The notes under the pieces: model-generated | What the model saw: the letters and a program-made list of their open reading frames with translations, nothing else | The model's database searches: none | Told to the model about the DNA's origin: nothing | NCBI RefSeq assembly: GCF_027925145.1 | Contig: NZ_AP027130.1 | Span: 1,674,001-1,738,000 of the forward strand | Length of the DNA stretch: 64,000 bases | Direction: 5' to 3' | Origin: Thermodesulfomicrobium sp. WS | GTDB lineage: Bacteria; Desulfobacterota; Desulfovibrionia; Desulfovibrionales; Desulfomicrobiaceae | Shown: positions 54,964 through 64,000 of the stretch, in pieces | How the letters are laid out: every line of letters starts with the position of its first letter | How positions within the stretch are numbered: the first letter of the stretch is position 1 | Position numbers and translations under genes: made by a program

Positions 54964-57170
54964 GCTCTGCCTCCGGCGCGCCGCACTGCTGGAAGCTCCA
55001 CGGTGAAAATCGTCCCCCGGGGCCGGGCCGGCCGCACCGAGACGCGGCCATGGTGCTCCGTCACCAGGGATTTGACAATGGCCAGCCCCAGTCCTGTTCC
55101 TCCGCGCTTGGTGGAATAATACGGCTCGAACACCCGTTCCTGCTCGCCCGGGTCGATGCCTGGACCATTATCCGCCACGTCCACGCATACCCGTTGCCGG
55201 GCCGCATAGATGCGCACCTGCACCTGGGGGGCCTCGGTCTCGGACAGGGCCTCTGCCGCATTGAGCACCAGATTGAAGAACACCCGGCGCAAGGCTTCGG
55301 GGTCCCCCAAAACGGGACGCACCGGCGCAGCCACACATTGCCAGTGGATATGCGGGTGACTGCCCCGAAAGACCTCCACGGTCTCCTGCACGACGGGGGG
55401 AAGATCCATTTCCTGGATCCGGATCTCCGGCAGTTTTGCAAAGGCGGAAAACTCCGTCACCATGGCCTGCAAGGCCTCCACCTGACGCACGATAAGCCCC
55501 GTGCACTGAGAAAACACCTCGGGATCCCCTACCTCATGGCCGAATTTTCGCTCCAAGCGCTGTGCCGAAAGCTTGATGGGGGTCAAGGGGTTTTTGATCT
55601 CATGGGCAATGCGTCGGGCCACTTCCTTCCAGGCATCGAGGCGCTGCATCTTCTCCAGTTCCGAAATGTCCTCAAACACCACCACCACCCCACCGTCCCC
55701 ACCGTGGGCATCCATGATGGACACCGCAGTGACCAAAAGACGCAGGGGCCCCATTGGGGTGCGAACCTCCATGCGGCGCTGCCACTGCGACCCCAACGAG
55801 CCGCGCAGCACCCGCCGGGCCTCCTCAATGGCTTCGCGCTGCTCTTCGCCCAACACTTCGAGCACCGAGGCCCCGCGGGCGCTCTCGGCGTCCCGCCCGA
55901 GGATACGCTCGGCCGCAGGGTTCAGCGTCACCACCCGCCCCTGGCTATCCAAAGAGACCACCCCGGCGGTCACGTTGTCGAGGATGGCCTGGACGTAGCG
56001 GTTCTGTGCCTCCAAGGCCATGTACTGCCGGGCGAGCTGCTCGTTGGCAGCGCTCACCCGGGCGTGGCTCGCCTCCAGGTCCTCGGCCATGCGGTTGAAG
56101 GAACGCACCAAAAGCCCGAGCTCATCCCGGGAGTCGTCCTCAATGCGCACCGAGAGATCCCCCTGGGCGATGCGTTCCGTAGCTTGGGCCAAGGCCTGCA
56201 CCGGAGCGGAGATCTCCCGCGCCAGGCGAAAGCCAAACCAGAGCGCCCCCAGGAGCACCAAAAGACTCATGAGGGCGAGGACCAAATACAGGGTAATCTT
56301 CAAGGGATACTTCAAGTTTTGGAGCTGCCGGTATTCCCCCACCCCTTGGCCCACTTGATCCAATCGGGCCATGAGCCCTGGCTCCACGCTGATCCCCAGT
56401 ACCAAAAATCCATCCCGGCCGCCTGGACGCGCAGAGACCCCAGCGAGCACGTCGGCGTGCTTTCCTCGCTTGGTCCCCACCCACAGATGTCCCGGCTCCA
56501 GCTCCGCCCACGGCACTTCCGGCTCCAGCTCCGCCCAGCGCTTGCCCCATTCCGGGGCGGCAATCCATACCTGCCGGGACCGATCCGAGCCCAACATTCC
56601 GCAGAGCGAAAGTCCATATTCTTCGCGTTTGCGCGCAAGCCACTCCTCCAAGGCCCGACCGTCGCGGCGATGGGCCTGCAGTTCCTGGGCCAGGAAGGCG
56701 GCCTGGCGCTCCAATTGGGCGCGCATCTGGGAGTAGGCGGTCTGGCCCACGCTCAAGGCCTGTTCCATGGAGGTCTCCACCTGGGCCCGAAACCAATAGT
56801 CAATGGAGGTCTGCACAAAGCGCACGGACAAAAGGAACATGACCAGGGTGGGGACAAAGGAGAGGAGCATGAACACCCCCACCAACTTGGCCCGAAGCCC
56901 AGAGCCCAGAACCCGGCGGCGACGCTCGAGCAGGAGTTTCACCACATTGCGGCCCACCACGAAAAGGACCACGATGAGGAGGATCAAATTGATGTTGAAG
57001 AGGGCGAGAAAGAGATAGGAATTGACACCAAGGAAACGCAATTCGGCCCAGGTGAGGGCCACCACCACCACCACAGCGGCAATCACCAAGACCATCTCAC
57101 GCCGCCGCTTGCTGCGCTCCTTGGAATCGAGACGCGGGATGCGGTGCGGACGACGAAGCAGGGCTGCCAT
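54960..57170 (-). CDS. ntrY: Membrane histidine kinase, NtrY-like
   Basis: A 736-residue kinase. Several N-terminal membrane helices (about 25-110) precede a periplasmic region and another helix (about 295-320), then HAMP (about 325-375), PAS (about 395-500), HisKA with the His in EVARRIAHEIKNPLTPIK, and HATPase_c (NLVLNAAEALS, VADNGPGID, GGTGLGLAIVK). The start is taken at ATG 57170; a TTG nine bases upstream overlaps the DUF4390 stop. It should phosphorylate the downstream NtrX. Confidence 0.92.
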   Translation of the reverse strand: MAALLRRPHRIPRLDSKERSKRRREMVLVIAAVVVVVALTWAELRFLGVNSYLFLALFNINLILLIVVLFVVGRNVVKLLLERRRRVLGSGLRAKLVGVFMLLSFVPTLVMFLLSVRFVQTSIDYWFRAQVETSMEQALSVGQTAYSQMRAQLERQAAFLAQELQAHRRDGRALEEWLARKREEYGLSLCGMLGSDRSRQVWIAAPEWGKRWAELEPEVPWAELEPGHLWVGTKRGKHADVLAGVSARPGGRDGFLVLGISVEPGLMARLDQVGQGVGEYRQLQNLKYPLKITLYLVLALMSLLVLLGALWFGFRLAREISAPVQALAQATERIAQGDLSVRIEDDSRDELGLLVRSFNRMAEDLEASHARVSAANEQLARQYMALEAQNRYVQAILDNVTAGVVSLDSQGRVVTLNPAAERILGRDAESARGASVLEVLGEEQREAIEEARRVLRGSLGSQWQRRMEVRTPMGPLRLLVTAVSIMDAHGGDGGVVVVFEDISELEKMQRLDAWKEVARRIAHEIKNPLTPIKLSAQRLERKFGHEVGDPEVFSQCTGLIVRQVEALQAMVTEFSAFAKLPEIRIQEMDLPPVVQETVEVFRGSHPHIHWQCVAAPVRPVLGDPEALRRVFFNLVLNAAEALSETEAPQVQVRIYAARQRVCVDVADNGPGIDPGEQERVFEPYYSTKRGGTGLGLAIVKSLVTEHHGRVSVRPARPRGTIFTVELPAVRRAGGRA

Positions 57171-57175
57171 AAGGA

Positions 57176-57727
57176 TCAATAATCAAAGGTCACATCATAG
57201 CGCGTGCGCGGGACCAAGTCCCAATCCAGAAAAAAGAGCGGGACCGTCAACCACACCGGCATGTCCGAACGCACCACCCGAAAATCCACCTGAACGACGT
57301 ACTGCTGCTGGCGCAAGGAAGGATCGAAGGGACCGAGCAGGAGATCCCGGTGGCGCCACAGGCGCAGCAAGGCGCGCCCCAGTTCCGCACAGGCAAAGGC
57401 ATGGGTCTGGTTGGCCTCGGTCACCACGCATTCCTGGCGCACGGGGTCGGCCTGCACGCGGGCCCGGTACTGGGCGCTGCCCACTTCCTGGTTCCACAGC
57501 CCAAGGCGCCGCCGGCTGGCGGTGGCGTCCACCCGGACTTCCACGGCCTCGCCGCGCTTGAGCAGGTCCCACAAGGGCGCGGCGTCCACCACGTCCACAT
57601 CAAAGCCGAGATGCAGCCCCCGCGTGTCCGCAGACACTCCAAGATTGCGCAACTCCAAGGGAGCAGCAGCGGCTCCCATGCAGGAGAGCACCATCAGCGA
57701 CGATACCAAAGCCACCATCAAAGGCAT
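57176..57727 (-). CDS. DUF4390 protein, ntrY-linked
   Basis: A 183-residue protein with an N-terminal signal peptide (ALVSSLMVLSCMGAAAA) and a periplasmic beta-rich domain. The gene's place immediately before ntrY and the pattern WDLLKRGEAVEVRV, then DWDLVPRTRYDV near the C-terminus match the DUF4390 family. It may modulate the NtrY sensor. The start is uncertain: two closely spaced ATG codons (57727 and 57718), no clear ribosome site. Confidence 0.75.
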   Translation of the reverse strand: MPLMVALVSSLMVLSCMGAAAAPLELRNLGVSADTRGLHLGFDVDVVDAAPLWDLLKRGEAVEVRVDATASRRRLGLWNQEVGSAQYRARVQADPVRQECVVTEANQTHAFACAELGRALLRLWRHRDLLLGPFDPSLRQQQYVVQVDFRVVRSDMPVWLTVPLFFLDWDLVPRTRYDVTFDY

Positions 57728-57849
57728 AGCGAAGACTGCCTCGGGGAGTTTCTTTTTGGATCAAGGCCATGTATGGGCCGGGGCCGACACCCCGAGGCGA
57801 TATGCCATGGCCTCAATTTTGACAACCAAAGGCAAGAAGCGGAGTCCCC

Positions 57850-59919
57850 ATGCGTTTCGACGAACACACCAGCAAAGTCCTCTTGGAACAGATCGGTATC
57901 CCCGTGCCTCCCGGTCTGCTCGCCCCGGAACGCGGGCCGATCACGGCCCCTTTTCCCTTGCCCTGGGTGCTCAAGGCCCAAGTCCTCACCGGCGGCCGTG
58001 GCAAGGCAGGCGGTATCCGTATCGTCCAGAGTAGGGAAGAAGCCGAAGCGGCGCGGGGCGCCATCCTGGAGTGCACCATTGGCGGCAAAAGGCCCACGGC
58101 CATCCGGGTGGAGCCCTGCCTCAAGGTGGAACGGGAGATGTACCTCTCGTTCACGGTGCACCGGGCAAGCGCCCGGCTTGTGGCCACCGCTGGACGCCAC
58201 GGCGGGATCGAAGTGGAGTCCGCGCCCAAGGACTCCCTGCGCGTCGAGCCTTTTTCCGCGGCCTTGGGGCTGGAAGAATACCACATCCGCAACCTCTTTT
58301 TCCATCTGGACCTCCCCATGGCGCTGCTGCGCCCCTTTGCCGAGCTCGTGTGCGCCCTGGCCCGCCTCTTTCTCGAAGAGCGGCTGCTGGTGCTGGAGAT
58401 CAACCCGCTGGCCGTCACCGCCGAAGGCAGCCTCGTCGCCCTGGACGCCAAGATCGAGGCCGACGACCACCGCGTAGCCCAATCCCCCCGGCTTGCGGCC
58501 CTCGTGGATCCCCGCCACGACGATCCCGTGGAGGTCCGGGCCAGACAAGCAGGCCTCAGCTTCCATAAACTCCAAGGCCGGGTGGGGATGATGGTCAACG
58601 GTGCCGGGCTTGCCATGGCCACCATGGACCTCCTCCACGCCCACGGGATGCCGGCGGCGAACTTTCTCGATCTCGGCGGCGGGGCGGACGCCGCCGCCAT
58701 GCGCCAGGCCCTCGACCTCCTTCTGGAAGATCCCCAGGTGGAAGCGGTGTGGATCAATATCTTCGGCGGCATCCTCTCCTGCGCTGACGTGGCCGGGGCG
58801 CTTCTGCGCGCGGTGAGCGAGGCTCCGCCGGTCAAGCCTGTGGTGGTGCGGCTCTCGGGTAACCGCGCCGAAGAGGGACTGCGCCTTCTCGGCGCGGCGC
58901 AGCTCTCCAACGTCCACCCGGTAGAGACCTTGGATGCGGCCATGGAAAAACTCCACGCCCTCACCGGGGTCCGCGCTCCGGCCCACGACCATGGCAGCCT
59001 CCCGCCCGCCCCGATGCGACGCACCCCACCCGTATCCCCCGCGCCCTTTCCCCTGGGCGCCGGCACCCGAGTGCTCGTCCAAGGCATCACCGGCAAACAG
59101 GGCCAGCTCCACACCCGACTCATGCAGGAGTACGGCACGCAGGTGGTGGCCGGGGTGACTCCGGGCAAAGGCGGCACCAGCGTGCTCGGCGTGCCGGTGT
59201 ACCATACCGTGGAAGCGGCCTGCGCCCGGCATGCCATCGACGCCTCCATCCTCTTCGTGCCCGCGCCCCTGGCCCCGGACGCCATGCTCGAGGCCGCGGC
59301 CTGCGGCATCCCCTGGATCGTGTGCATCACCGACGGCATCCCGCAGCAGGACATGCTGCGCGTGCTGGAAAAAACCCGCTCCATGGGCTGCCGCATCATC
59401 GGGCCCAATTGCCCCGGGCTCATCGTCCCGGGGGGCACCAAGATCGGCATCATGCCCGCCGCCATCTTCCGCCCCGGCCCCATCGCCGTGCTCTCGCGCA
59501 GCGGCACCCTCACCTACGAGACCGTGGCCCGGCTCTCCGCCGCAGGTTTCGGCCAAAAGGTCTGCATCGGCGTGGGCGGGGACCCCTTCGTGGGTTCCAG
59601 CTTTACCGACCTCGCCCCGCTTGTGGTGGCAGACCCGGACGTGCAGGCCCTCGTGGTCCTCGGCGAGATCGGCGGCCGCGCCGAAGAAGATCTGGGAGCG
59701 TTCCTCCAGGAGGCTGGGATTGGCATTCCGCTGGTGGGGTTTATTGCCGGCAGGACCGCACCCCGGGGCAAGCGTCTGGGACACGCCGGCGCCATCCTCG
59801 AGGACACCGACCCCGGTGTGGAAGCGAAGATCACCCGCATGCACGAGAAGGGCTATGCCATGGCCCCCACCTTGGACCATATCCCTCAGCTGGTCGCCCG
59901 CCTGCTTGCCGCCTCTTGA
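57850..59919 (+). CDS. Succinyl-CoA/acyl-CoA synthetase (ADP-forming) with beta and alpha parts fused
   Basis: A 689-residue fusion. Residues about 1-390 correspond to the beta subunit (ATP-grasp; VLKAQVLTGGRGKAGGI and GAGLAMATMDLL, INIFGGI). Residues about 395-689 are the alpha subunit (Rossmann CoA-binding, VQGITGKQGQLHT; ITDGIPQQDM; GPNCPGLIVPG; and the phospho-histidine in GHAGAILE). The fused order beta-alpha in one chain is unlike the separate sucC and sucD genes. It makes ATP from an acyl-CoA, most likely succinyl-CoA or acetyl-CoA. Confidence 0.9.
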   Translation: MRFDEHTSKVLLEQIGIPVPPGLLAPERGPITAPFPLPWVLKAQVLTGGRGKAGGIRIVQSREEAEAARGAILECTIGGKRPTAIRVEPCLKVEREMYLSFTVHRASARLVATAGRHGGIEVESAPKDSLRVEPFSAALGLEEYHIRNLFFHLDLPMALLRPFAELVCALARLFLEERLLVLEINPLAVTAEGSLVALDAKIEADDHRVAQSPRLAALVDPRHDDPVEVRARQAGLSFHKLQGRVGMMVNGAGLAMATMDLLHAHGMPAANFLDLGGGADAAAMRQALDLLLEDPQVEAVWINIFGGILSCADVAGALLRAVSEAPPVKPVVVRLSGNRAEEGLRLLGAAQLSNVHPVETLDAAMEKLHALTGVRAPAHDHGSLPPAPMRRTPPVSPAPFPLGAGTRVLVQGITGKQGQLHTRLMQEYGTQVVAGVTPGKGGTSVLGVPVYHTVEAACARHAIDASILFVPAPLAPDAMLEAAACGIPWIVCITDGIPQQDMLRVLEKTRSMGCRIIGPNCPGLIVPGGTKIGIMPAAIFRPGPIAVLSRSGTLTYETVARLSAAGFGQKVCIGVGGDPFVGSSFTDLAPLVVADPDVQALVVLGEIGGRAEEDLGAFLQEAGIGIPLVGFIAGRTAPRGKRLGHAGAILEDTDPGVEAKITRMHEKGYAMAPTLDHIPQLVARLLAAS

Positions 59920-59979
59920 CCCAAGGCCAAGAGCACGGCACAGGCCGCGCCCCCAAACGATGCTTCGGGAGGAAAGTCC

Positions 59980-61344
59980 ATGCGTATCCTCATCGTCGGT
60001 GCCGGCGAGGTCGGGTTTCAGACCGCCCAGCGCCTGGCCCAGGAAGACAAAGAAGTCGTGGTGGTGGACACCAACCCCGCGGCGCTCAAACGCTGCACGG
60101 AGCTCCTGGATGTCCAGGCCATGGAAGGTTCCGGCAGCGACCCGCACGTGCTGATGCACGCCGGCGTGCGCGAATCCCAGGTGCTGCTTGCGGTCACCGA
60201 CAGCGACGAGACCAACCTCATCGCCTGCATGTTCGCCCACAGTCTGTCCCCGGGCATCCGCAAACTCGCCCGCATCCGCAACGAAACCTACACCTCGTTT
60301 GCGCCGGATTTTCTCCAGCGCACCCTGGGGCTCGATACCGTGGTCAACCCGGACGAAGAGGCCGTGCGCGCCATCGAGCGCCTCATGGCCGTGCCGGACG
60401 CCGAAGACGTCCTGGAGTTCGCCGGCGGCCGCCTCAAGGTCGTGGGCCTTCGGCTGCGGCCCGAGGCCGCGGTCACCGGACAGAACCTCGCCGAACTGCG
60501 CCAGCGCCCTGCCACCGCCCCCTTGGTGGTGGCGGCCATCTTTCGGGAGGAGCGCCTCATCGTGCCCTCTGGAGAAGACACCCTCCAGCCCGGAGACCTC
60601 GTCTACCTCGTGTGCCGGAATGCCGACCTTGCCGTCACCTTGAAGTCCTTCGGCTACCGGAGCCAACCTCCGGCATCGGCGCTCATCGTGGGCGGCGGCG
60701 ACATCGGCCTGCGCCTGGCCCAACGCCTGGAACCCACTGCCATGCACGTGCGCCTGGTGGAGCGCGATCCCGCCCGCTGCGAATATCTTTCATCAGTCCT
60801 GCACCGCACGGTCATCCTCCACGGCGACGGTACGGACCAGGAGCTCCTCCAGGAAGAAAACGTGGGTGAGCTCGATCTGGTGGTGACGCTTACCGGTGAC
60901 GAAGAGACCAATATCCTGTGCTCGCTTTTGGCCCGGCGCCTGGGCACCGACATGGTCATCACCCGCATCAGTAAATTCGCCTACATGCCCATTGTCCAGG
61001 CCATCGGCCTGGGACATGTGGTCAATCCGAGGCTTGCCGCCATCGATTCGGTGCTACGCCACATGCGCCACAGCAAGATCTTCTCCCTCTCCTCCCTCAA
61101 GACCGAAGACGTGGAGGTGCAGGAAATCGAGGTGGAAGACGGCGCGCCGGTGACCACCACGGCCCTGCGCCACCTGCTGCTTCCTCGCGGCGTCCTCGTA
61201 CTCGCGGTGCTGCGCGGGGAAGAAGCCATCATCCCCCAAGGAGATACGATCCTCCGACCTGGAGATCACGCCGTGGTGCTGTGCCGACGGGAACGGATCG
61301 CAGCCATGGAAGCGGCCTTTGGCCCAGCGGGGCATCACGCATGA
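59980..61344 (+). CDS. trkA: Potassium uptake system peripheral component TrkA
   Basis: A 454-residue cytosolic regulator of two RCK halves: N-terminal NAD-binding motifs VGAGEVGFQTAQRL (residues about 6-19) and, in the second half, LIVGGGDIGLRLAQRL (about 233-248), each followed by a TrkA-C domain. The ligand binding gates TrkH. Its stop overlaps the trkH start (ATGA). Confidence 0.95.
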   Translation: MRILIVGAGEVGFQTAQRLAQEDKEVVVVDTNPAALKRCTELLDVQAMEGSGSDPHVLMHAGVRESQVLLAVTDSDETNLIACMFAHSLSPGIRKLARIRNETYTSFAPDFLQRTLGLDTVVNPDEEAVRAIERLMAVPDAEDVLEFAGGRLKVVGLRLRPEAAVTGQNLAELRQRPATAPLVVAAIFREERLIVPSGEDTLQPGDLVYLVCRNADLAVTLKSFGYRSQPPASALIVGGGDIGLRLAQRLEPTAMHVRLVERDPARCEYLSSVLHRTVILHGDGTDQELLQEENVGELDLVVTLTGDEETNILCSLLARRLGTDMVITRISKFAYMPIVQAIGLGHVVNPRLAAIDSVLRHMRHSKIFSLSSLKTEDVEVQEIEVEDGAPVTTTALRHLLLPRGVLVLAVLRGEEAIIPQGDTILRPGDHAVVLCRRERIAAMEAAFGPAGHHA

Positions 61345-62789
61345 TCCGCCTCAGTATCGTCTGCCGGATTTTGGGGGCGCTCATCCTCTGTGTGGGCGCG
61401 GCCATGCTCCCTGCCGCTGTCCTCGGGGCTGTGGAAGACGATCCTGGCGCCCATGCCCTCTTCACCGCCATGGCCGTGGCCGCACTCAGCGGCGGCGGAC
61501 TCTTTGTCCCGTGGCGCGCCGCACGGCCCACGAACATCTCGCACCGCGAAGGCATGCTCATCGTCACTCTGGGCTGGGTGATCGTTGCCGCCCTTGGGGC
61601 CTTTCCCCTGTGGTATGGCGCCCAGCTCTCCTTCACGGACGCCTATTTCGAATCCATGTCCGGATTTACCACCACGGGCTCGTCCATCCTCACCGACATC
61701 GAGGCCCTGCCGCGCAGCCTGCTCCTTTGGCGCAGCACCACCCATTGGCTGGGCGGCATGGGGATCATCGTGCTGTCGCTCGCCATTCTCCCTTTTCTCG
61801 GGGTCGGCGGCATGCAGCTCTACAAGGCCGAAGTGCCCTCCCCAGTGCCGGACAAACTCCAGCCCCGCATCCGAGACACCGCCGCCAGTCTCTGGAAAGT
61901 GTACGTTGCCTTGAGTGGCATCGAAATCCTCCTCCTCATGCTCTGCGGCATGGGGGGCTTCGATGCCGTGTGCCACACCTTCGGCACCCTGGCCACGGGC
62001 GGCTTTTCCACCAAGAACACCTCGGTGGCCTACTACGCGAGCCCAGCCATCGACACCGTGATCACAATCTTCATGCTCGCCTCGGGGATCAACTTCGCCC
62101 TGTACTTTCAGACTATCCAGGGGCGCCCCCTGGCCCTGTGGCGCGACCCGGAATGCCGCTGCTTTCTGGGTATCGTCGCCCTGCTTACCGCCCTATGCAC
62201 CTGGGACATCTGGAGGAGCGTGTACCCCTCCCTCTTGGAGAGTCTGCGCTACGCTGCATTTCAGGTGGTCTCCATCATCACCACCACCGGATTCGCCACC
62301 GCGGATTTCGAGTCCTGGCCGCCCCTTTCCCAAGCCCTGCTCGTCCTCTGCATGTTTTTCGGCGCCTCCACCGGCAGCACCGGCGGCGGCATCAAGACCA
62401 TGCGCCTCATGCTCCTTGCCAAACAGAGTCTGCGCGAGCTCTTCCGCCTCATCCATCCGCGCAGTGTGGTGCAGATCAAGCTCGGAGGCAAACCCGTGCC
62501 CGCTGACGTGCAGGCCAGTGTGTGGGGATTTTTCACCCTCTATGCGCTGGTATTCGTGGCCGCGAGCCTTGTGCTCGCCCTCATGGGCCAGGACCTGGCC
62601 ACGGCTTTTACCGCCGTGGCGGCCACCTTGGGGAACATCGGCCCAGGACTTGGCACCGTGGGGCCGGCAGAAAACTTCGCGCACCTGCCCATGGCCGCCA
62701 AGTGGCTGCTTTCGCTGTGCATGCTTCTCGGACGCCTGGAGATCTATACGGTCCTCGTCCTCCTCGTCCCCGAGTTCTGGCGGCACTAG
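61341..62789 (+). CDS. trkH: Potassium uptake channel TrkH
   Basis: A 482-residue membrane protein of the SKT family, with repeated pore loops (SGFTTTGSSILTDIE; TFGTLATGGFSTKN; TTTGFATADFESWP; ATLGNIGPGLG). It forms the K+ channel with TrkA. The start at ATG 61341 overlaps the trkA stop. The 3' end overlaps the convergent glycosyltransferase gene by four bases. Confidence 0.94.
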   Translation: MIRLSIVCRILGALILCVGAAMLPAAVLGAVEDDPGAHALFTAMAVAALSGGGLFVPWRAARPTNISHREGMLIVTLGWVIVAALGAFPLWYGAQLSFTDAYFESMSGFTTTGSSILTDIEALPRSLLLWRSTTHWLGGMGIIVLSLAILPFLGVGGMQLYKAEVPSPVPDKLQPRIRDTAASLWKVYVALSGIEILLLMLCGMGGFDAVCHTFGTLATGGFSTKNTSVAYYASPAIDTVITIFMLASGINFALYFQTIQGRPLALWRDPECRCFLGIVALLTALCTWDIWRSVYPSLLESLRYAAFQVVSIITTTGFATADFESWPPLSQALLVLCMFFGASTGSTGGGIKTMRLMLLAKQSLRELFRLIHPRSVVQIKLGGKPVPADVQASVWGFFTLYALVFVAASLVLALMGQDLATAFTAVAATLGNIGPGLGTVGPAENFAHLPMAAKWLLSLCMLLGRLEIYTVLVLLVPEFWRH

Positions 62790-64000
62790 CGCGCTTCGTT
62801 GCCCTGGAGCCGGCTCGAAGCGGCCATGACCACCCAGTCTGCCCACGACACGGTGTGCAGGTCCGCCGCCTGCAAGCGCGCCTGCACCACCGCGGCGCGC
62901 TTGCGCGCCACCACCGCCACACTGCCCGGAGCAAGCGGCCCCAGGGCATCGACTGCAACACGCTGCACCGGAATGCCGGCAGCATTGGCGTAGGCCTGCA
63001 AGCCGTAGAGTTCGTCTTCCTCTACGAAGAGCACCCTCTGGGGCGCACAGGACTGCACGACGCCGAAGAGCTGGCGCATGTTGGGGGTAAGCGGCACGTA
63101 TGTCAGCACGAGACGGCCGGCGAGGACGAGGACCAGCACGCCTGCCAGCATCCCGGACACAGTTCTCCCGGATAGCGGGGCGCGCGTCAGGGGGCCGGCC
63201 AGCATCACGACCAGGGGGATGGAAAGGGGCAGGACATAGAGCGGCAAGCGGCTCTTGGCCACAAAGAAGATCCCGAGGGGGATGAGCACCCATAAGGCCA
63301 AAAAATCCCGGCCGGGCCGCGCTCCCTGCTGCCACCATTGCCGCAAGGGAAGACGCGCCGTCAGCATCCACGGCAACGGTCCTGCGGCCAGAAGCGGCAG
63401 ATAGAGGACAAAAGGCTTCCACCACTGGGGGTTGCGGTGAAAAGTGTCCGAGGTAAGGCGCGCCACCACTTCCTGCCCCAACCAATAGGAGACCAACTCG
63501 GGATGCCGCAGGGCCTCGACAACGTACCAGCCAAGGCCCACCACCGCAAAAAGGCCGAGCCCAACCGCAGTGACCACAGGCCGATGGCGATGGCGCCACC
63601 AATGCCACGGGAGGATAGCCGCAAGCGGCACCAGGGCCGGCGGCCCCTTGGTGAGAAAGGCAAGGCCCCAGAAAAGCCCCATACCGGCAAGCCAGATGCG
63701 CGGCCGGGGCCGCTGCAGGCTCCCCAGATAGCAGGCCACAGCCAAGGTCTCCCACAGGGTCAGCAGTAAGTCGGTGGAAACAAAGGTGACTCCAAGCAGC
63801 GGCAAGAGCGAGGTCAAAGTCACCACCACCGCCCACCACGCCAACCGTGCATCCCCCCATTGACGGGCAAGGAGCACCACGGCCCCCACAAGGGCCAAAA
63901 ACACCACCGCCTGGGCCAGGCGTGCGCCCTCCTCCACCTGGCCCACAGCAGCCATGCCCGCGGCCAGCACCCAATAGGTGAGCGGCGGTTTGGTCCAGTG
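62786..64000 (-). CDS. GT39-family (ArnT/PMT-like) glycosyltransferase, N-terminal end outside window
   Basis: The frame stays open to the window edge, so the N-terminus is missing. The visible part starts HWTKPPLTYW, the substrate-loop motif that follows the catalytic Asp region of ArnT-type enzymes. About nine membrane helices follow, with the FLTKGPPALVPLA and FVAKSRLPLYVLPL motifs. These enzymes transfer sugars from a polyprenyl-phosphate donor to lipid A or other envelope molecules; the acceptor here is not known. At least 404 residues are visible. Confidence 0.88.
   Translation of the reverse strand, partial: HWTKPPLTYWVLAAGMAAVGQVEEGARLAQAVVFLALVGAVVLLARQWGDARLAWWAVVVTLTSLLPLLGVTFVSTDLLLTLWETLAVACYLGSLQRPRPRIWLAGMGLFWGLAFLTKGPPALVPLAAILPWHWWRHRHRPVVTAVGLGLFAVVGLGWYVVEALRHPELVSYWLGQEVVARLTSDTFHRNPQWWKPFVLYLPLLAAGPLPWMLTARLPLRQWWQQGARPGRDFLALWVLIPLGIFFVAKSRLPLYVLPLSIPLVVMLAGPLTRAPLSGRTVSGMLAGVLVLVLAGRLVLTYVPLTPNMRQLFGVVQSCAPQRVLFVEEDELYGLQAYANAAGIPVQRVAVDALGPLAPGSVAVVARKRAAVVQARLQAADLHTVSWADWVVMAASSRLQGNEAR

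Noticed and set aside
57728-57849. TTGACA at about 57819 as a promoter for the fused synthetase gene.
   Set aside because: A -10 box at the correct spacing would fall at or past the start codon.
57718-60747. A 1009-codon open frame on the minus strand opposite the fused synthetase and trkA, and similar long antisense frames at 48141-50813 (+), 34677-36710 (+) and 55050-57182 (+).
   Set aside because: They lie wholly opposite well-supported genes, read as low-complexity Gly/His/Arg-rich or Pro-rich sequence without domains, and arise from high third-position GC in the real genes.
1-64000. CRISPR arrays, insertion sequences, prophage or toxin-antitoxin loci.
   Set aside because: No regularly spaced short repeats, transposase-like proteins, integrases or phage structural genes were found.

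Overview
The window is 64 kb of high-GC, gene-dense bacterial chromosome with no break in coding longer than about 230 bases. Gene content and order point to a flagellated, type IV-piliated Gram-negative of the Desulfovibrionales type (sulfate-reducing Desulfobacterota). Signs of this are a class II (manganese) pyrophosphatase, a cupin/HTH regulator ahead of an acyl-CoA ligase, an ilvBHC block preceded by YggT and DUF465-like genes, NtrYX preceded by a DUF4390 protein, SelB, rubredoxin and a sigma-54 flagellar hook promoter. This placement is inferred from gene content only.

Layout. 1-2.1 kb: end of rapZ, then mannose-family PTS IIA, IIB and IIC (IIC appears frameshifted at a T9 run; no IID follows). 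2.2-7.2 kb: a five-gene peptide/nickel-type ABC importer with its own promoter. 7.3-8.2 kb: ppaC with a strong terminator. 8.3-10.7 kb (minus): a PilB-type ATPase with a TPR N-terminus and a small coiled-coil protein. 10.8-18.6 kb (minus): a long tight cluster of two unknown proteins, HTH-cupin regulator, acyl-CoA ligase, HAD phosphatase, YggT, DUF465-like, ilvB, ilvH, ilvC, closed by a terminator. 18.9-22.7 kb: tatA (plus), then miaA, coaD, rsmD and a beta-CASP hydrolase (minus). 22.8-28.6 kb: an HDOD protein (plus), then pilMNOPQ (minus). 28.8-30.3 kb: flgE alone behind a sigma-54 promoter. 30.3-37.5 kb (minus): an epimerase resembling DapF/CntK, selB, M18 aminopeptidase, rubredoxin, S1-domain protein, cyclophilin, small lipoprotein and CDF transporter.

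37.5-46.6 kb (plus): TetR regulator with a translationally coupled ABC permease and ATPase; a PhnD-like lipoprotein, histidine kinase, receiver protein and CheX-like phosphatase; a MATE exporter; and an aspartate kinase. 46.7-57.7 kb: a degenerate receiver/GGDEF-like protein, an Smr protein, phosphoglucomutase, a REC-TPR protein, tRNA-Arg(CCT), and a DUF4390-ntrY-ntrX operon ending in a pseudo-hybrid kinase that has lost most phosphorylation residues. 57.8-64 kb: a fused succinyl-CoA synthetase-like protein, trkA-trkH, and the C-terminal part of a GT39 glycosyltransferase.

The most unusual items are the probable frameshift in IIC, the pseudo-hybrid kinase inside the NtrYX operon, the lipoprotein-kinase-receiver-CheX module, the CntK-like epimerase, the substrate-binding-protein-less ABC pair and the 72-nt-period repeat between the last two plus-strand modules. 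I saw no insertion sequence, prophage, integron or CRISPR array.
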